From assembly GCA_032622095.1 (NCBI GenBank), contig CP136066.1, forward strand, positions 9,077,784 through 9,141,783: a stretch of 64,000 nt of DNA, read 5' to 3'. Position numbers and translations under genes: made by a program. The notes beneath the pieces were generated by a model that was not told where the DNA came from, did not search any database, and saw only the letters and a list, made by a program, of their open reading frames with translations. Source of the DNA: Siphonodentalium dalli (Eukaryota; Mollusca; Scaphopoda; Gadilida; Siphonodentaliidae). The first letter of the stretch is position 1. Each line of letters starts with the position of its first letter. Positions 11,162 to 25,044 of the stretch are shown here, one piece after another.

Positions 11162-11275
11162 TGGTGTCACATGCTGTACCAGCGCCACCGCTCGACGACC
11201 AGCCGTCCATGCAACTGCACGTACCATCATCTGTATCACAACAACCGTGTTCGCAATCCACTGACTCGCATACAT
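11162..11275 (-). CDS. EGF-like exon 18 (class Y)
   Basis: Consensus protein; 3' intron 541 nt. Confidence 0.6.
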
Positions 11276-11817
11276 CTGGATGAGTGAATTATTGAGATAT
11301 TAGATTGGATTCTTTCCTACGTAAATGAATGGGAATAATGCTTATCGAATTGTCATGACTTTTTGGATGAATAAATTCATATATAGCTTTACAAGACATC
11401 GCGATATTATAGCTCATCCACATAGCGTCCCAAGAGTGCGTTATCATGTTAATTGTTAGATGGTCCATTGATGGCGCCGGCAAATAAGATACTGCTCTAA
11501 TTTTATTGCACCGCTATTATATTTCGCTAACATTTAGCCAATGGACTTTTACAATTCCACGGTTCTATCTTATAACTTGGTAAGTGTGTTTTCTAATGTC
11601 AATCGTTAGATTGTCCCGTGACAGCTCTGGAAAATTAGAACCTACAATAATATGGTTGAGAAATCGAGTGGTTAGTACTGCCTGAAAGCATTTATTTGAT
11701 GCAATTTAACAATTCCGCAGGCGTAAAATGGTGAGCGTACATATACTTCAGGGCAGTGTTTATAATGCAAAATGTCAGTTGGTGTGTGACGTTGATTTTC
11801 GTCAATGATGTGCTTAC

Positions 11818-11931
11818 TGGTGTCACATGCTGTACCCGCGCCACCGCTCGAGGACCAGCCGTCCATGCAACTGCACGTACCATCATCTGTATCACAACAA
11901 CCGTGTTCGCAATCCACTGACTCGCATACAT
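11818..11931 (-). CDS. EGF-like exon 19 (class H)
   Basis: Consensus protein; 3' intron 542 nt. Confidence 0.6.
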
Positions 11932-12477
11932 CTGGATGAGTGAATAATTGAGATATTAGATTGATTCTTTCCTACGAAAATGAATGGGAACAATGACTAT
12001 CAAATTGTCAAGACTTTTCTCATTAACACACTCATATATAGCTTCACAAGACATCGCGATAATATAGCTCTTCCACATAGCGTTTCAAGAGTGCGTTATA
12101 ATGTTAATTGTTAGATGGTCCATTGGTGGCGCCGGCAAATAAGATACTGCTCTAATTTTATTGCACCGCAATTATATTTCTATATATCGCTAACATTTAG
12201 CCAAGGGACTTTTACAATTCCACGGTTCTATCTCATAACATGGTGAGGGTGTTTTCTAATGTCAATCGTTAGATTGTCCCGTGACAGCTCTGGCAAATTA
12301 GAACCTACTCTTATACGGTTGGGAAATCGAGTGGTTAATACGGACTGAAAGCATTTATTTGATGCAATTTAACAATTCCGCAGGCGTAAAATGATGAGCT
12401 TACTAATACTTCAGGGCAGTTTTTATAATGCAAAATGTCAGTTGGTGTTTGACGTTGATTTTCGTCAATGTGCTTAC

Positions 12478-12591
12478 TGGTGTCACATGCCGTACCCGCG
12501 CCTCCGCTCGTGGACCAGCCGTCCATGCAACTGCACGTACCATCATCTGTATCACAACAACCGTGTTCGCAATCCACTGACTCGCATACAT
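12478..12591 (-). CDS. EGF-like exon 20 (class C)
   Basis: Ser27 is Thr, and Thr33 is the synonymous ACG. Both are shared with exon 24, 2,626 bp (four units) away. The 3' intron is 546 nt with the 8-nt block. Confidence 0.6.
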
Positions 12592-13132
12592 CTGGATGAG
12601 TGAATAATTGAGATATTAGATTGATTCTTTCCTACGTAAATGAATGGGAACAATGACTATCAAATTGTCAAGACTTTTCTCATTAACACACTCATATATA
12701 GCTTCACAAGACATCGCGATAATATAGCTCTTCCAAATAGCGTTTCAAGAGTGCGTTATAATGTTAATTGTTAGATGGTCCATTGATGGCGCTGGCAAAT
12801 AAGATACTGCTCTAATTTTATTGCACCGCTATTATATTTCGCTAACATTTAGCCAAGGGACTTTTACAATTCCACGGTTCTATCTCATAACTTGGTGAGG
12901 GTGTTTTTTAATGTCAATCGTTGGATTGTCCCGTGACAGCTCTGGCAAATTAGAATCTACTCTAATACGGTTGAGAAATCGAGTGGTTAATACTGACTGA
13001 AAGCATTTATTTGATGCAATTTAACAATTCCGCAGGCGTAAACTGATGAGCGTACTAATACTTCAGGGCAGTTTTTATAATGCAAAATGTCAGTTGGTGT
13101 GTGACGTTGATTTTCGTCAATGATGTACTTAC

Positions 13133-13246
13133 TGGTGTCACATGCTGTACCAGCGCCACCGCTCGACGACCAGCCGTCCATGCAACTGCACGTACCATCA
13201 TCTGTATCACAACAACCGTGTTCGCAATCCACTGACTCGCATACAT
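13133..13246 (-). CDS. EGF-like exon 21 (class Y)
   Basis: Consensus protein; 3' intron 541 nt. Confidence 0.6.
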
Positions 13247-13788
13247 CTGGATGAGTGAATTATTGAGATATTAGATTGGATTCTTTCCTACGTAAATGAA
13301 TGGGAATAATGCTTATCGAATTGTCATGACTTTTTGGATGAATAAATTCATATATAGCTTTACAAGACATCGCGATATTATAGCTCATCCACATAGCGTC
13401 CCAAGAGTGCGTTATCATGTTAATTGTTAGATGGTCCATTGATGGCGCCGGCAAATAAGATACTGCTCTAATTTTATTGCACCGCTATTATATTTCGCTA
13501 ACATTTAGCCAATGGACTTTTACAATTCCACGGTTCTATCTTATAACTTGGTAAGTGTGTTTTCTAATGTCAATCGTTAGATTGTCCCGTGACAGCTCTG
13601 GAAAATTAGAACCTACAATAATATGGTTGAGAAATCGAGTGGTTAGTACTGCCTGAAAGCATTTATTTGATGCAATTTAACAATTCCGCATGCGTAAAAT
13701 GGTGACCGTACATATACCTCAGGGCAGTGTTTATAATGGAAAATGTCAGTTGGTGTGTGACGTTGATTTTCGTCAATGATGTGCTTAC

Positions 13789-13902
13789 TGGTGTCACATG
13801 CTGTACCCGCGCCACCGCTCGAGGACCAGCCGTCCATGCAACTGCACGTACCATCATCTGTATCACAACAACCGTGTTCGCAATCCACTGACTCGCATAC
13901 AT
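13789..13902 (-). CDS. EGF-like exon 22 (class H)
   Basis: Consensus protein; 3' intron 542 nt. Confidence 0.6.
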
Positions 13903-14443
13903 CTGGATGAGTGAATAATTGAGATATTAGATTGATTCTTTCCTACGTAAATGAATGGGAACAATGACTATCAATTTGTCAAGACTTTTCTCATTAACAC
14001 ACTCATATATAGCTTCACAAGACATCGCGATAATATAGCTCTTCCACATAGCGTTTCAAGAGTGCGTTATAATGTTAATTGTTAGATGGTCCATTGATGG
14101 CGCCGGCAAATAAGATACTGCTCTAATTTTATTGCACCGCTATTATATTTCGCTAACATTTAGCCAAGGGACTTTTACAATTCCACGGTTCTATCTCATA
14201 ACTTGGTGATGGTGTTTTTTAATGTCAATCGTTAGATTGTCCCGTGACAGCTCTGGCAAATTAGAATCTACTCTAATACGGTTGAGAAATCGAGTGGTTA
14301 ATACTGACTGAAAGCATTTATTTGATGCAATTTAACAATTCCGCAGGCGTAAACTGATGAGCGTACTAATACTTCAGGGCAGTTTTTATAATGCAAAATG
14401 TCAGTTGGTGTGTGACGTTGATTTTCGTCAATGATGTGCTTAC

Positions 14444-14557
14444 TGGTGTCACATGCTGTACCCGCGCCACCGCTCGAGGACCAGCCGTCCATGCAACTGC
14501 ACGTACCATCATCTGTATCACAACAACCGTGTTCGCAATCCACTGACTCGCATACAT
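14444..14557 (-). CDS. EGF-like exon 23 (class H exon with Y-type 3' flank)
   Basis: The exon and donor are class H, but the intron just beyond is Y-type, so a class switch occurred near the donor. The 3' intron is 541 nt. Confidence 0.6.
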
Positions 14558-15103
14558 CTGGATGAGCGAATAATTGAGATATTAGATTGATTCTTTCCTA
14601 CGTAAATGAATGGGAACAATGACTATCAAATTGTCAAGACTTTTCTCATTAACACACTCATATATAGCTTCACAAGACATCGCGATAATATAGCTCTTCC
14701 ACATAGCGTTTCAAGAGTGCGTTATAATGTTAATTGTTAGATGGTCCATTGGTGGCGCCGGCAAATAAGATACTGCTCTAATTTTATTGCACCGCAATTA
14801 TATTTCTATATATCGCTAACATTTAGCCAAGGGACTTTTACAATTCCACGGTTCTATCTCATAACATGGTGAGGGTGTTTTCAAATGTCAATCGTTAGAT
14901 TGTCCCGTGACAGCTCTGGCAAATTAGAACCTACTCTTATACGGTTGAGAAATCGAGTGGTTAATACGGACTGAAAGCATTTATTTGATGCAATTTAACA
15001 ATTCCGCAGGCGTAAAATGATGAGCTTACTAATACTTCAGGGCAGTTTTTATAATGCAAAATGTCAGTTGGTGTTTGACGTTGATTTTCGTCAATGTGCT
15101 TAC

Positions 15104-15217
15104 TGGTGTCACATGCCGTACCCGCGCCTCCGCTCGTGGACCAGCCGTCCATGCAACTGCACGTACCATCATCTGTATCACAACAACCGTGTTCGCAATC
15201 CACTGACTCGCATACAT
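15104..15217 (-). CDS. EGF-like exon 24 (class C)
   Basis: Ser27 is Thr and Thr33 is ACG, as in exon 20. The 3' intron is 546 nt with the 8-nt block. Confidence 0.6.
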
Positions 15218-15758
15218 CTGGATGAGTGAATTATTGAGATATTAGATTGGATTCTTTCCTACGTAAATGAATGGGAATAATGCATATCGAATTGTCATGA
15301 CTTTTCGGATGAATACACTCATATACAGCTTCACAAGACATCACAATATTATAGCTCATCCACATAGCGTCACAAGAGTGCGTTATCATGTTAATTGTTA
15401 GATGGTCCATTGATGGCGCCGGCAAATAAGATACTGCTCTAATTTTATTGCACCGCTATTATATTTCGCTAACATTTAGCCAATGGACTTTTACAATTCC
15501 ACGGTTCTATCTTATAACTTGGTAAGTGTGTTTTCTAATGTCAATCGTTAGATTGTCCCGTGACAGCTCTGGAAAATTAGAACCTACAATAATATGGTTG
15601 AGAAATCGAGTGGTTAGTACTGCCTGAAAGCATTTATTTGATGCAATTTAACAATTCCGCAGGCGTAAAATGGTGAGCGTACATATACTTCAGGGCAGTT
15701 TTTATAATGCAAAATGTCAGTTGGTGTGTGACGTTGATTTTGTTAATGATGTGCTTAC

Positions 15759-15872
15759 TGGTGTCACATGCTGTACCCGTGCCACCGCTCGAGGACCAGC
15801 CGTCCATGCAACTGCACGTACCATCATCTGTATCACAACAACCGTGTTCGCAATCTACTGACTCGCATACAT
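15759..15872 (-). CDS. EGF-like exon 25 (class T)
   Basis: Ala31 is Thr, and Val5 is the synonymous GTA as in exon 3. A 1-nt loss lies after the donor. The 3' intron is 541 nt. Confidence 0.6.
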
Positions 15873-16413
15873 CTGGATGAGTGAATTATTGAGATATTAG
15901 ATAGATTCTTTCCTACGTAAATGAATGGGAACAATGACTATCGAATTGTCAAGACTTTTCTCATTAACACACTCATATATATCTTCACAAGACATCGCGA
16001 TAATATACCTCTTCCACATAGCGTTTCAAGAGTGCGTTATAATGTTAATTGTTAGATGGTCCATTAATGGCGCCGGCAAATAAGGAACTGCTCTAATTTT
16101 ATTCCACCGCTATTATATTTTGCTAACATTTAGCCAATGGACTTTTACAATTCCACGGTTCTATCTTATAACTTGGTAAGTGTGTTTTCTAATGTCAATC
16201 GTTAGATTGTCCCGTGACAGCTCTGGAAAATTAGAACCTACAATAATATGGTTGAGAAATCGAGTGGTTAGTACTGCCTGAAAGCATTTATTTGATGCAA
16301 TTTAACAATTCCGCAGGCGTAAAATGGTCAGCGTACATATACTTCAGGGCAGTGTTTATAATGCAAAATGTCAGTTGGTGTGTGACGTTGATTTTCGTCA
16401 ATGATGTGCTTAC

Positions 16414-16527
16414 TGGTGTCACATGCTGTACCCGCGCCACCGCTCGAGGACCAGCCGTCCATGCAACTGCACGTACCATCATCTGTATCACAACAACCGT
16501 GTTCGCAATCCACTGACTCGCATACAT
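16414..16527 (-). CDS. EGF-like exon 26 (class H)
   Basis: Consensus protein; 3' intron 541 nt. It lies at the left edge of the 7-unit higher-order repeat. Confidence 0.6.
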
Positions 16528-17067
16528 CTGGATGAGTGAATAATTGAGATATTAGATTGATTCTTTCCTACGTAAATGATGGGAACAATGACTATCAAAT
16601 TGTCAAGACTTTTCTCATTAACACACTCATATATAGCTTCACAAGACATCGCGATAATATAGCACTTCCACATAGCGTTTCAAGAGTGCGTTATAATGTT
16701 AATTGTTAGATGGTCCATTGATGGCGCCGGCAAATAAGATACTGCTCTAATTTTATTGCACCGCTATTATATTTCGCTAACATTTAACCAAGGGACTTTT
16801 ACAATTCCACGGTTCTATCTCATAACTTGGTGAGGGTGTTTTTTAATGTCAATCGTTAGATTGTCCCGTGACAGCTCTGGCAAATTAGAATCTACTATAA
16901 TACGGTTGAGAAATCGAGTGGTTAATACTGACTGAAAGCATTTATTTGATGCAATTTAACAATTCCGCAGGCGTAAACTGATGAGCGTACTAATACTTCA
17001 GGGCAGTTTTTATAATGCAAAATGTCAGTTGGTGTGTGACGTTGATTTTCGTCAATGATGTACTTAC

Positions 17068-17181
17068 TGGTGTCACATGCTGTACCAGCGCCACCGCTCG
17101 ACGACCAGCCGTCCATGCAACTGCACGTACCATCATCTGTATCACAACAACCGTGTTCGCAATCCACTGACTCGCATACAT
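17068..17181 (-). CDS. EGF-like exon 27 (class Y)
   Basis: Consensus protein; 3' intron 540 nt with the 1-nt loss near 16573. Counterparts are exons 34 and 41. Confidence 0.6.
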
Positions 17182-17723
17182 CTGGATGAGTGAATTATTG
17201 AGATATTAGATTGGATTCTTTCCTACGTAAATGAATGGGAATAATGCTTATCGAATTGTCATGACTTTTTGGATGAATACATTCATATATAGCTTTACAA
17301 GACATCGCGATATTATAGCTCATCCACATAGCGTCCCAAGAGTGCGTTATCATGTTAATTGTTAGATGGTCCATTGATGGCGCCGGCAAATAAGATACTG
17401 CTCTAATTTTATTGCACCGCTATTATATTTCGCTAACATTTAGCCAATGGACTTTTACAATTCCACGGTTCTATCTTATAACTTGGTAAGTGTGTTTTCT
17501 AATGTCAATCGTTAGATTGTCCCGTGACAGCTCTGGAAAATTAGAACCTACAATAATATGGTTGAGAAATCGAGTGGTTAGTAATGCCTGAAAGCATTTA
17601 TTTGATGCAATTTAACAATTCCGCAGGCGTAAAATGGTGAGCGTACATATACTTCAGGGCAGTGTTTATAATGCAAAATGTCAGTTGGTGTGTGACGTTG
17701 ATTTTCGTCAATGATGTGCTTAC

Positions 17724-17837
17724 TGGTGTCACATGCTGTACCCGCGCCACCGCTCGAGGACCAGCCGTCCATGCAACTGCACGTACCATCATCTGTATCA
17801 CAACAACCGTGTTCGCAATCCACTGACTCGCATACAT
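17724..17837 (-). CDS. EGF-like exon 28 (class H)
   Basis: Consensus protein; 3' intron 542 nt. Counterparts are exons 35 and 42. Confidence 0.6.
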
Positions 17838-18378
17838 CTGGATGAGTGAATAATTGAGATATTAGATTGATTCTTTCCTACGTAAATGAATGGGAACAAT
17901 GACTATCAAATTGTCAAGACTTTTCTCATTAACATACTCATATATAGCTTCACAAGACATCGCGATAATATAGCTCTTCCACATAGCGTTTCAAGAGTGC
18001 GTTATAATGTTAATTGTTAGATGGTCCATTGATGGCGCCGGCAAATAAGATACTGCTCTAATTTTATTGCACCGCTATTATATTTCGCTAACATTTAGCC
18101 AAGGGACTTTTACAATTCCACGGTTCTATCTCATAACTTGGTGAGGGTGTTTTTTAATGTCAATCGTTAGATTGTCCCGTGACAGCTCTGGCAAATTAGA
18201 ATCTACTCTAATACAGTTGAGAAATCGAGTGGTTAATACTGACTGAAAGCATTTATTTGATGCAATTTAACAATTCCGCAGGCGTAAACTGATGAGCGTA
18301 CTAATACTTCAGGGCAGTTTTTATAATGCAAAATGTCAGTTGGTGTGTGACGTTGATTTTCGTCAATGATGTACTTAC

Positions 18379-18492
18379 TGGTGTCACATGCTGTACCAGC
18401 GCCACCGCTCGACGACCAGCCGTCCATGCAACTGCACGTACCATCATCTGTATCACAACAACCGTGTTCGCAATCCACTGACTCGCATACAT
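18379..18492 (-). CDS. EGF-like exon 29 (class Y)
   Basis: Consensus protein; 3' intron 541 nt. Counterparts are exons 36 and 43. Confidence 0.6.
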
Positions 18493-19033
18493 CTGGATGA
18501 GTGAATTATTGAGATATTAGATTGGATTCTTTCCTACGTAAATGAATGGGAATAATGCTTATCGAATTGTCATGACTTTTTGGATGAATACATTCATATA
18601 TAGCTTTACAAGACATCGCGATATTATAGCTCATCCACATAGCGTCCCAAGAGTGCGTTATCATGTTAATTGTTAGATGGTCCATTGATGGCGCCGGCAA
18701 ATAAGATACTGCTCTAATTTTATTGCACCGCTATTATATTTCGCTAACATTTAGCCAATGGACTTTTACAATTCCACGGTTCTATCTTATAACTTGGTAA
18801 GTGTGTTTTCTAATGTCAATCGTTAGATTGTACCGTGACAGTTCTGGAAAATTAGAACCTACAATAATATGGTTGAGAAATCGAGTGGTTAGTACGGACT
18901 GAAAGCATTTATTTGATGCAATTTAACAATTCCGCAGGCGTAAAATGGTGAGCGTACATATACCTCAGGGCAGTGTTTATAATGGAAAATGTCAGTTGGT
19001 GTGTGACGTTGATTTTATTAATGATGTGCTTAC

Positions 19034-19147
19034 TGGTGTCACATGTTGTACCCGTGCCACCGCTCGAGGACCAGCCGTCCATGCAACTGCACGTACCATC
19101 ATCTGTATCACAACAACCGTGTTCGCAATCCACTGACTCGCATACAT
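19034..19147 (-). CDS. EGF-like exon 30 (class T)
   Basis: Ala31 and Ala34 are both Thr. The 3' intron is 541 nt with a 1-nt loss after the donor. Counterparts are exons 37 and 44. Confidence 0.6.
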
Positions 19148-19688
19148 CTGGATGAGTGAATAATTGAGATATTAGATTGATTCTTTCCTACGTAAATGAA
19201 TGGGAACAATGACTATCAAATTGTCAAGACTTTTCTCATTAACACACTCATATATAGCTTCACAAGACATCGCGATAATATAGCTCTTCCACATAGCGTT
19301 TCAAGAGTGCGTTATAATGTTAATTGTTAGATGGTCCATTGATGGCGCCGGCAAATAAGATACTGCTCTAATTTTATTGCACCGCTATTATATTTCGCTA
19401 ACATTTAGCCAAGGGACTTTTACAATTCCACGGTTCTATCTCATAACTTGGTGAGGGTGTTTTTTAATGTCAATCGTTAGATTGTCCCGTGACAGCTCTG
19501 GCAAATTAGAATCTACTCTAATACGGTTGAGAAATCGAGTGGTTAATACTGACTGAAAGCATTTATTTGATGCAATTTAACAATTCCGCAGGCGTAAACT
19601 GATGAGCGTACTAATACTTCAGGGCAGTTTTTATAATGCAAAATGTCAGTTGGTGTGTGACGTTGATTTTCGTCAATGATGTACTTAC

Positions 19689-19802
19689 TGGTGTCACATG
19701 CTGTACCAGCGCCACCGCTCGACGACCAGCCGTCCATGCAACTGCACGTACCATCATCTGTATCACAACAACCGTGTTCGCAATCCACTGACTCGCATAC
19801 AT
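19689..19802 (-). CDS. EGF-like exon 31 (class Y)
   Basis: Consensus protein; 3' intron 541 nt. Counterparts are exons 38 and 45. Confidence 0.6.
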
Positions 19803-20344
19803 CTGGATGAGTGAATTATTGAGATATTAGATTGGATTCTTTCCTACGTAAATGAATGGGAATAATGCTTATCGAATTGTCATGACTTTTTGGATGAATA
19901 CATTCATATATAGCTTTACAAGACATCGCGATATTATAGCTCATCCACATAGCGTCCCAAGAGTGCGTTATCATGTTAATTGTTAGATGGTCCATTGATG
20001 GCGCCGGCAAATAAGATACTGCTCTAATTTTATTGCACCGCTATTATATTTCGCTAACATTTAGCCAATGGACTTTTACAATTCCACGGTTCTATCTTAT
20101 AACTTGGTAAGTGTGTTTTCTAATGTCAATCGTTAGATTGTCCCGTGACAGCTCTGGAAAATTAGAACCTACAATAATATGGTTGAGAAATCGAGTGGTT
20201 AGTACTGCCTGAAAGCATTTATTTGATGCAATTTAACAATTCCGCAGGCGTAAAATGGTGAGCGTACATATACTTCAGGGCAGTGTTTATAATGCAAAAT
20301 GTCAGTTGGTGTGTGACGTTGATTTTCGTCAATGATGTGCTTAC

Positions 20345-20458
20345 TGGTGTCACATGCTGTACCCGCGGCACCGCTCGAGGACCAGCCGTCCATGCAACTG
20401 CACGTACCATCATCTGTATCACAACAACCGTGTTCGCAATCCACTGACTCGCATACAT
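20345..20458 (-). CDS. EGF-like exon 32 (class H)
   Basis: Gly30 is Ala, shared only with exon 39. The 3' intron is 542 nt. Confidence 0.6.
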
Positions 20459-20999
20459 CTGGATGAGTGAATAATTGAGATATTAGATTGATTCTTTCCT
20501 ACGTAAATGAATGGGAACAATGACTATCAAATTGTCAAGACTTTTCTCATTAACACACTCATATATAGCTTCACAAGACATCGCGATAATATAGCTCTTC
20601 CACATAGCGTTTCAAGAGTGCGTTATAATGTTAATTGTTAGATGGTCCATTGATGGCGCCGGCAAATAAGATACTGCTCTAATTTTATTGCACCGCTATT
20701 ATATTTCGCTAACATTTAGCCAAGGGACTTTTACAATTCCACGGTTCTATCTCATAACTTGGTGAGGGTGTTTTCTAATGTCAATCGTTAGATTGTACCG
20801 TGACAGTTCTGGAAAATTAGAACCGACAATAATATGGTTGAGAAATCGAGTGGTTAGTACTGCCTGAAAGCATTTATTTGATGCAATTTAACAATTCCGC
20901 AGGCGTAAAATACTGAGCGTACATATACTTCAGGGCAGTGTTTATAATGCAAAATGTCAGTTGGTGTGTGACGTTGATTTTCGTTAATGATGTGCTTAC

Positions 21000-21113
21000 T
21001 GGTGTCACATGCTGTACCCGCGCCACCGCTCGAGGACCAGCCGTCCATGCAACTGCACGTACCATCATCTGTATCACAACAACCGTGTTCGCAATCCACT
21101 GACTCGCATACAT
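21000..21113 (-). CDS. EGF-like exon 33 (class H)
   Basis: Consensus protein, with a second H unit in a row breaking the Y/H alternation. The 3' intron is 541 nt. Confidence 0.6.
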
Positions 21114-21653
21114 CTGGATGAGTGAATAATTGAGATATTAGATTGATTCTTTCCTACGTAAATGATGGGAACAATGACTATCAAATTGTCAAGACTTTTC
21201 TCATTAACACACTCATATATAGCTTCACAAGACATCGCGATAATATAGCACTTCCACATAGCGTTTCAAGAGTGCGTTATAATGTTAATTGTTAGATGGT
21301 CCATTGATGGCGCCGGCAAATAAGATACTGCTCTAATTTTATTGCACCGCTATTATATTTCGCTAACATTTAACCAAGGGACTTTTACAATTCCACGGTT
21401 CTATCTCATAACTTGGTGAGGGTGTTTTTTAATGTCAATCGTTAGATTGTCCCGTGACAGCTCTGGCAAATTAGAATCTACTATAATACGGTTGAGAAAT
21501 CGAGTGGTTAATACTGACTGAAAGCATTTATTTGATGCAATTTAACAATTCCGCAGGCGTAAACTGATGAGCGTACTAATACTTCAGGGCAGTTTTTATA
21601 ATGCAAAATGTCAGTTGGTGTGTGACGTTGATTTTCGTCAATGATGTACTTAC

Positions 21654-21767
21654 TGGTGTCACATGCTGTACCAGCGCCACCGCTCGACGACCAGCCGTCC
21701 ATGCAACTGCACGTACCATCATCTGTATCACAACAACCGTGTTCGCAATCCACTGACTCGCATACAT
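21654..21767 (-). CDS. EGF-like exon 34 (class Y)
   Basis: Consensus protein; 3' intron 540 nt with the 1-nt loss near 21159. Confidence 0.6.
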
Positions 21768-22309
21768 CTGGATGAGTGAATTATTGAGATATTAGATTGG
21801 ATTCTTTCCTACGTAAATGAATGGGAATAATGCTTATCGAATTGTCATGACTTTTTGGATGAATACATTCATATATAGCTTTACAAGACATCGCGATATT
21901 ATAGCTCATCCACATAGCGTCCCAAGAGTGCGTTATCATGTTAATTGTTAGATGGTCCATTGATGGCGCCGGCAAATAAGATACTGCTCTAATTTTATTG
22001 CACCGCTATTATATTTCGCTAACATTTAGCCAATGGACTTTTACAATTCCACGGTTCTATCTTATAACTTGGTAAGTGTGTTTTCTAATGTCAATCGTTA
22101 GATTGTCCCGTGACAGCTCTGGAAAATTAGAACCTACAATAATATGGTTGAGAAATCGAGTGGTTAGTAATGCCTGAAAGCATTTATTTGATGCAATTTA
22201 ACAATTCCGCAGGCGTAAAATGGTGAGCGTACATATACTTCAGGGCAGTGTTTATAATGCAAAATGTCAGTTGGTGTGTGACGTTGATTTTCGTCAATGA
22301 TGTGCTTAC

Positions 22310-22423
22310 TGGTGTCACATGCTGTACCCGCGCCACCGCTCGAGGACCAGCCGTCCATGCAACTGCACGTACCATCATCTGTATCACAACAACCGTGTTC
22401 GCAATCCACTGACTCGCATACAT
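22310..22423 (-). CDS. EGF-like exon 35 (class H)
   Basis: Consensus protein; 3' intron 542 nt. Confidence 0.6.
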
Positions 22424-22964
22424 CTGGATGAGTGAATAATTGAGATATTAGATTGATTCTTTCCTACGTAAATGAATGGGAACAATGACTATCAAATTGT
22501 CAAGACTTTTCTCATTAACATACTCATATATAGCTTCACAAGACATCGCGATAATATAGCTCTTCCACATAGCGTTTCAAGAGTGCGTTATAATGTTAAT
22601 TGTTAGATGGTCCATTGATGGCGCCGGCAAATAAGATACTGCTCTAATTTTATTGCACCGCTATTATATTTCGCTAACATTTAGCCAAGGGACTTTTACA
22701 ATTCCACGGTTCTATCTCATAACTTGGTGAGGGTGTTTTTTAATGTCAATCGTTAGATTGTCCCGTGACAGCTCTGGCAAATTAGAATCTACTCTAATAC
22801 AGTTGAGAAATCGAGTGGTTAATACTGACTGAAAGCATTTATTTGATGCAATTTAACAATTCCGCAGGCGTAAACTGATGAGCGTACTAATACTTCAGGG
22901 CAGTTTTTATAATGCAAAATGTCAGTTGGTGTGTGACGTTGATTTTCGTCAATGATGTACTTAC

Positions 22965-23078
22965 TGGTGTCACATGCTGTACCAGCGCCACCGCTCGACG
23001 ACCAGCCGTCCATGCAACTGCACGTACCATCATCTGTATCACAACAACCGTGTTCGCAATCCACTGACTCGCATACAT
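22965..23078 (-). CDS. EGF-like exon 36 (class Y)
   Basis: Consensus protein; 3' intron 541 nt. Confidence 0.6.
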
Positions 23079-23619
23079 CTGGATGAGTGAATTATTGAGA
23101 TATTAGATTGGATTCTTTCCTACGTAAATGAATGGGAATAATGCTTATCGAATTGTCATGACTTTTTGGATGAATACATTCATATATAGCTTTACAAGAC
23201 ATCGCGATATTATAGCTCATCCACATAGCGTCCCAAGAGTGCGTTATCATGTTAATTGTTAGATGGTCCATTGATGGCGCCGGCAAATAAGATACTGCTC
23301 TAATTTTATTGCACCGCTATTATATTTCGCTAACATTTAGCCAATGGACTTTTACAATTCCACGGTTCTATCTTATAACTTGGTAAGTGTGTTTTCTAAT
23401 GTCAATCGTTAGATTGTACCGTGACAGTTCTGGAAAATTAGAACCTACAATAATATGGTTGAGAAATCGAGTGGTTAGTACGGACTGAAAGCATTTATTT
23501 GATGCAATTTAACAATTCCGCAGGCGTAAAATGGTGAGCGTACATATACCTCAGGGCAGTGTTTATAATGGAAAATGTCAGTTGGTGTGTGACGTTGATT
23601 TTGTTAATGATGTGCTTAC

Positions 23620-23733
23620 TGGTGTCACATGTTGTACCCGTGCCACCGCTCGAGGACCAGCCGTCCATGCAACTGCACGTACCATCATCTGTATCACAAC
23701 AACCGTGTTCGCAATCCACTGACTCGCATACAT
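23620..23733 (-). CDS. EGF-like exon 37 (class T)
   Basis: Ala31 and Ala34 are both Thr, as in exon 30. The 3' intron is 541 nt. Confidence 0.6.
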
Positions 23734-24274
23734 CTGGATGAGTGAATAATTGAGATATTAGATTGATTCTTTCCTACGTAAATGAATGGGAACAATGACT
23801 ATCAAATTGTCAAGACTTTTCTCATTAACACACTCATATATAGCTTCACAAGACATCGCGATAATATAGCTCTTCCACATAGCGTTTCAAGAGTGCGTTA
23901 TAATGTTAATTGTTAGATGGTCCATTGATGGCGCCGGCAAATAAGATACTGCTCTAATTTTATTGCACCGCTATTATATTTCGCTAACATTTAGCCAAGG
24001 GACTTTTACAATTCCACGGTTCTATCTCATAACTTGGTGAGGGTGTTTTTTAATGTCAATCGTTAGATTGTCCCGTGACAGCTCTGGCAAATTAGAATCT
24101 ACTCTAATACGGTTGAGAAATCGAGTGGTTAATACTGACTGAAAGCATTTATTTGATGCAATTTAACAATTCCGCAGGCGTAAACTGATGAGCGTACTAA
24201 TACTTCAGGGCAGTTTTTATAATGCAAAATGTCAGTTGGTGTGTGACGTTGATTTTCGTCAATGATGTACTTAC

Positions 24275-24388
24275 TGGTGTCACATGCTGTACCAGCGCCA
24301 CCGCTCGACGACCAGCCGTCCATGCAACTGCACGTACCATCATCTGTATCACAACAACCGTGTTCGCAATCCACTGACTCGCATACAT
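24275..24388 (-). CDS. EGF-like exon 38 (class Y)
   Basis: Consensus protein; 3' intron 541 nt. Confidence 0.6.
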
Positions 24389-24930
24389 CTGGATGAGTGA
24401 ATTATTGAGATATTAGATTGGATTCTTTCCTACGTAAATGAATGGGAATAATGCTTATCGAATTGTCATGACTTTTTGGATGAATACATTCATATATAGC
24501 TTTACAAGACATCGCGATATTATAGCTCATCCACATAGCGTCCCAAGAGTGCGTTATCATGTTAATTGTTAGATGGTCCATTGATGGCGCCGGCAAATAA
24601 GATACTGCTCTAATTTTATTGCACCGCTATTATATTTCGCTAACATTTAGCCAATGGACTTTTACAATTCCACGGTTCTATCTTATAACTTGGTAAGTGT
24701 GTTTTCTAATGTCAATCGTTAGATTGTCCCGTGACAGCTCTGGAAAATTAGAACCTACAATAATATGGTTGAGAAATCGAGTGGTTAGTACTGCCTGAAA
24801 GCATTTATTTGATGCAATTTAACAATTCCGCAGGCGTAAAATGGTGAGCGTACATATACTTCAGGGCAGTGTTTATAATGCAAAATGTCAGTTGGTGTGT
24901 GACGTTGATTTTCGTCAATGATGTGCTTAC

Positions 24931-25044
24931 TGGTGTCACATGCTGTACCCGCGGCACCGCTCGAGGACCAGCCGTCCATGCAACTGCACGTACCATCATC
25001 TGTATCACAACAACCGTGTTCGCAATCCACTGACTCGCATACAT
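24931..25044 (-). CDS. EGF-like exon 39 (class H)
   Basis: Gly30 is Ala, as in exon 32. The 3' intron is 542 nt. Confidence 0.6.
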
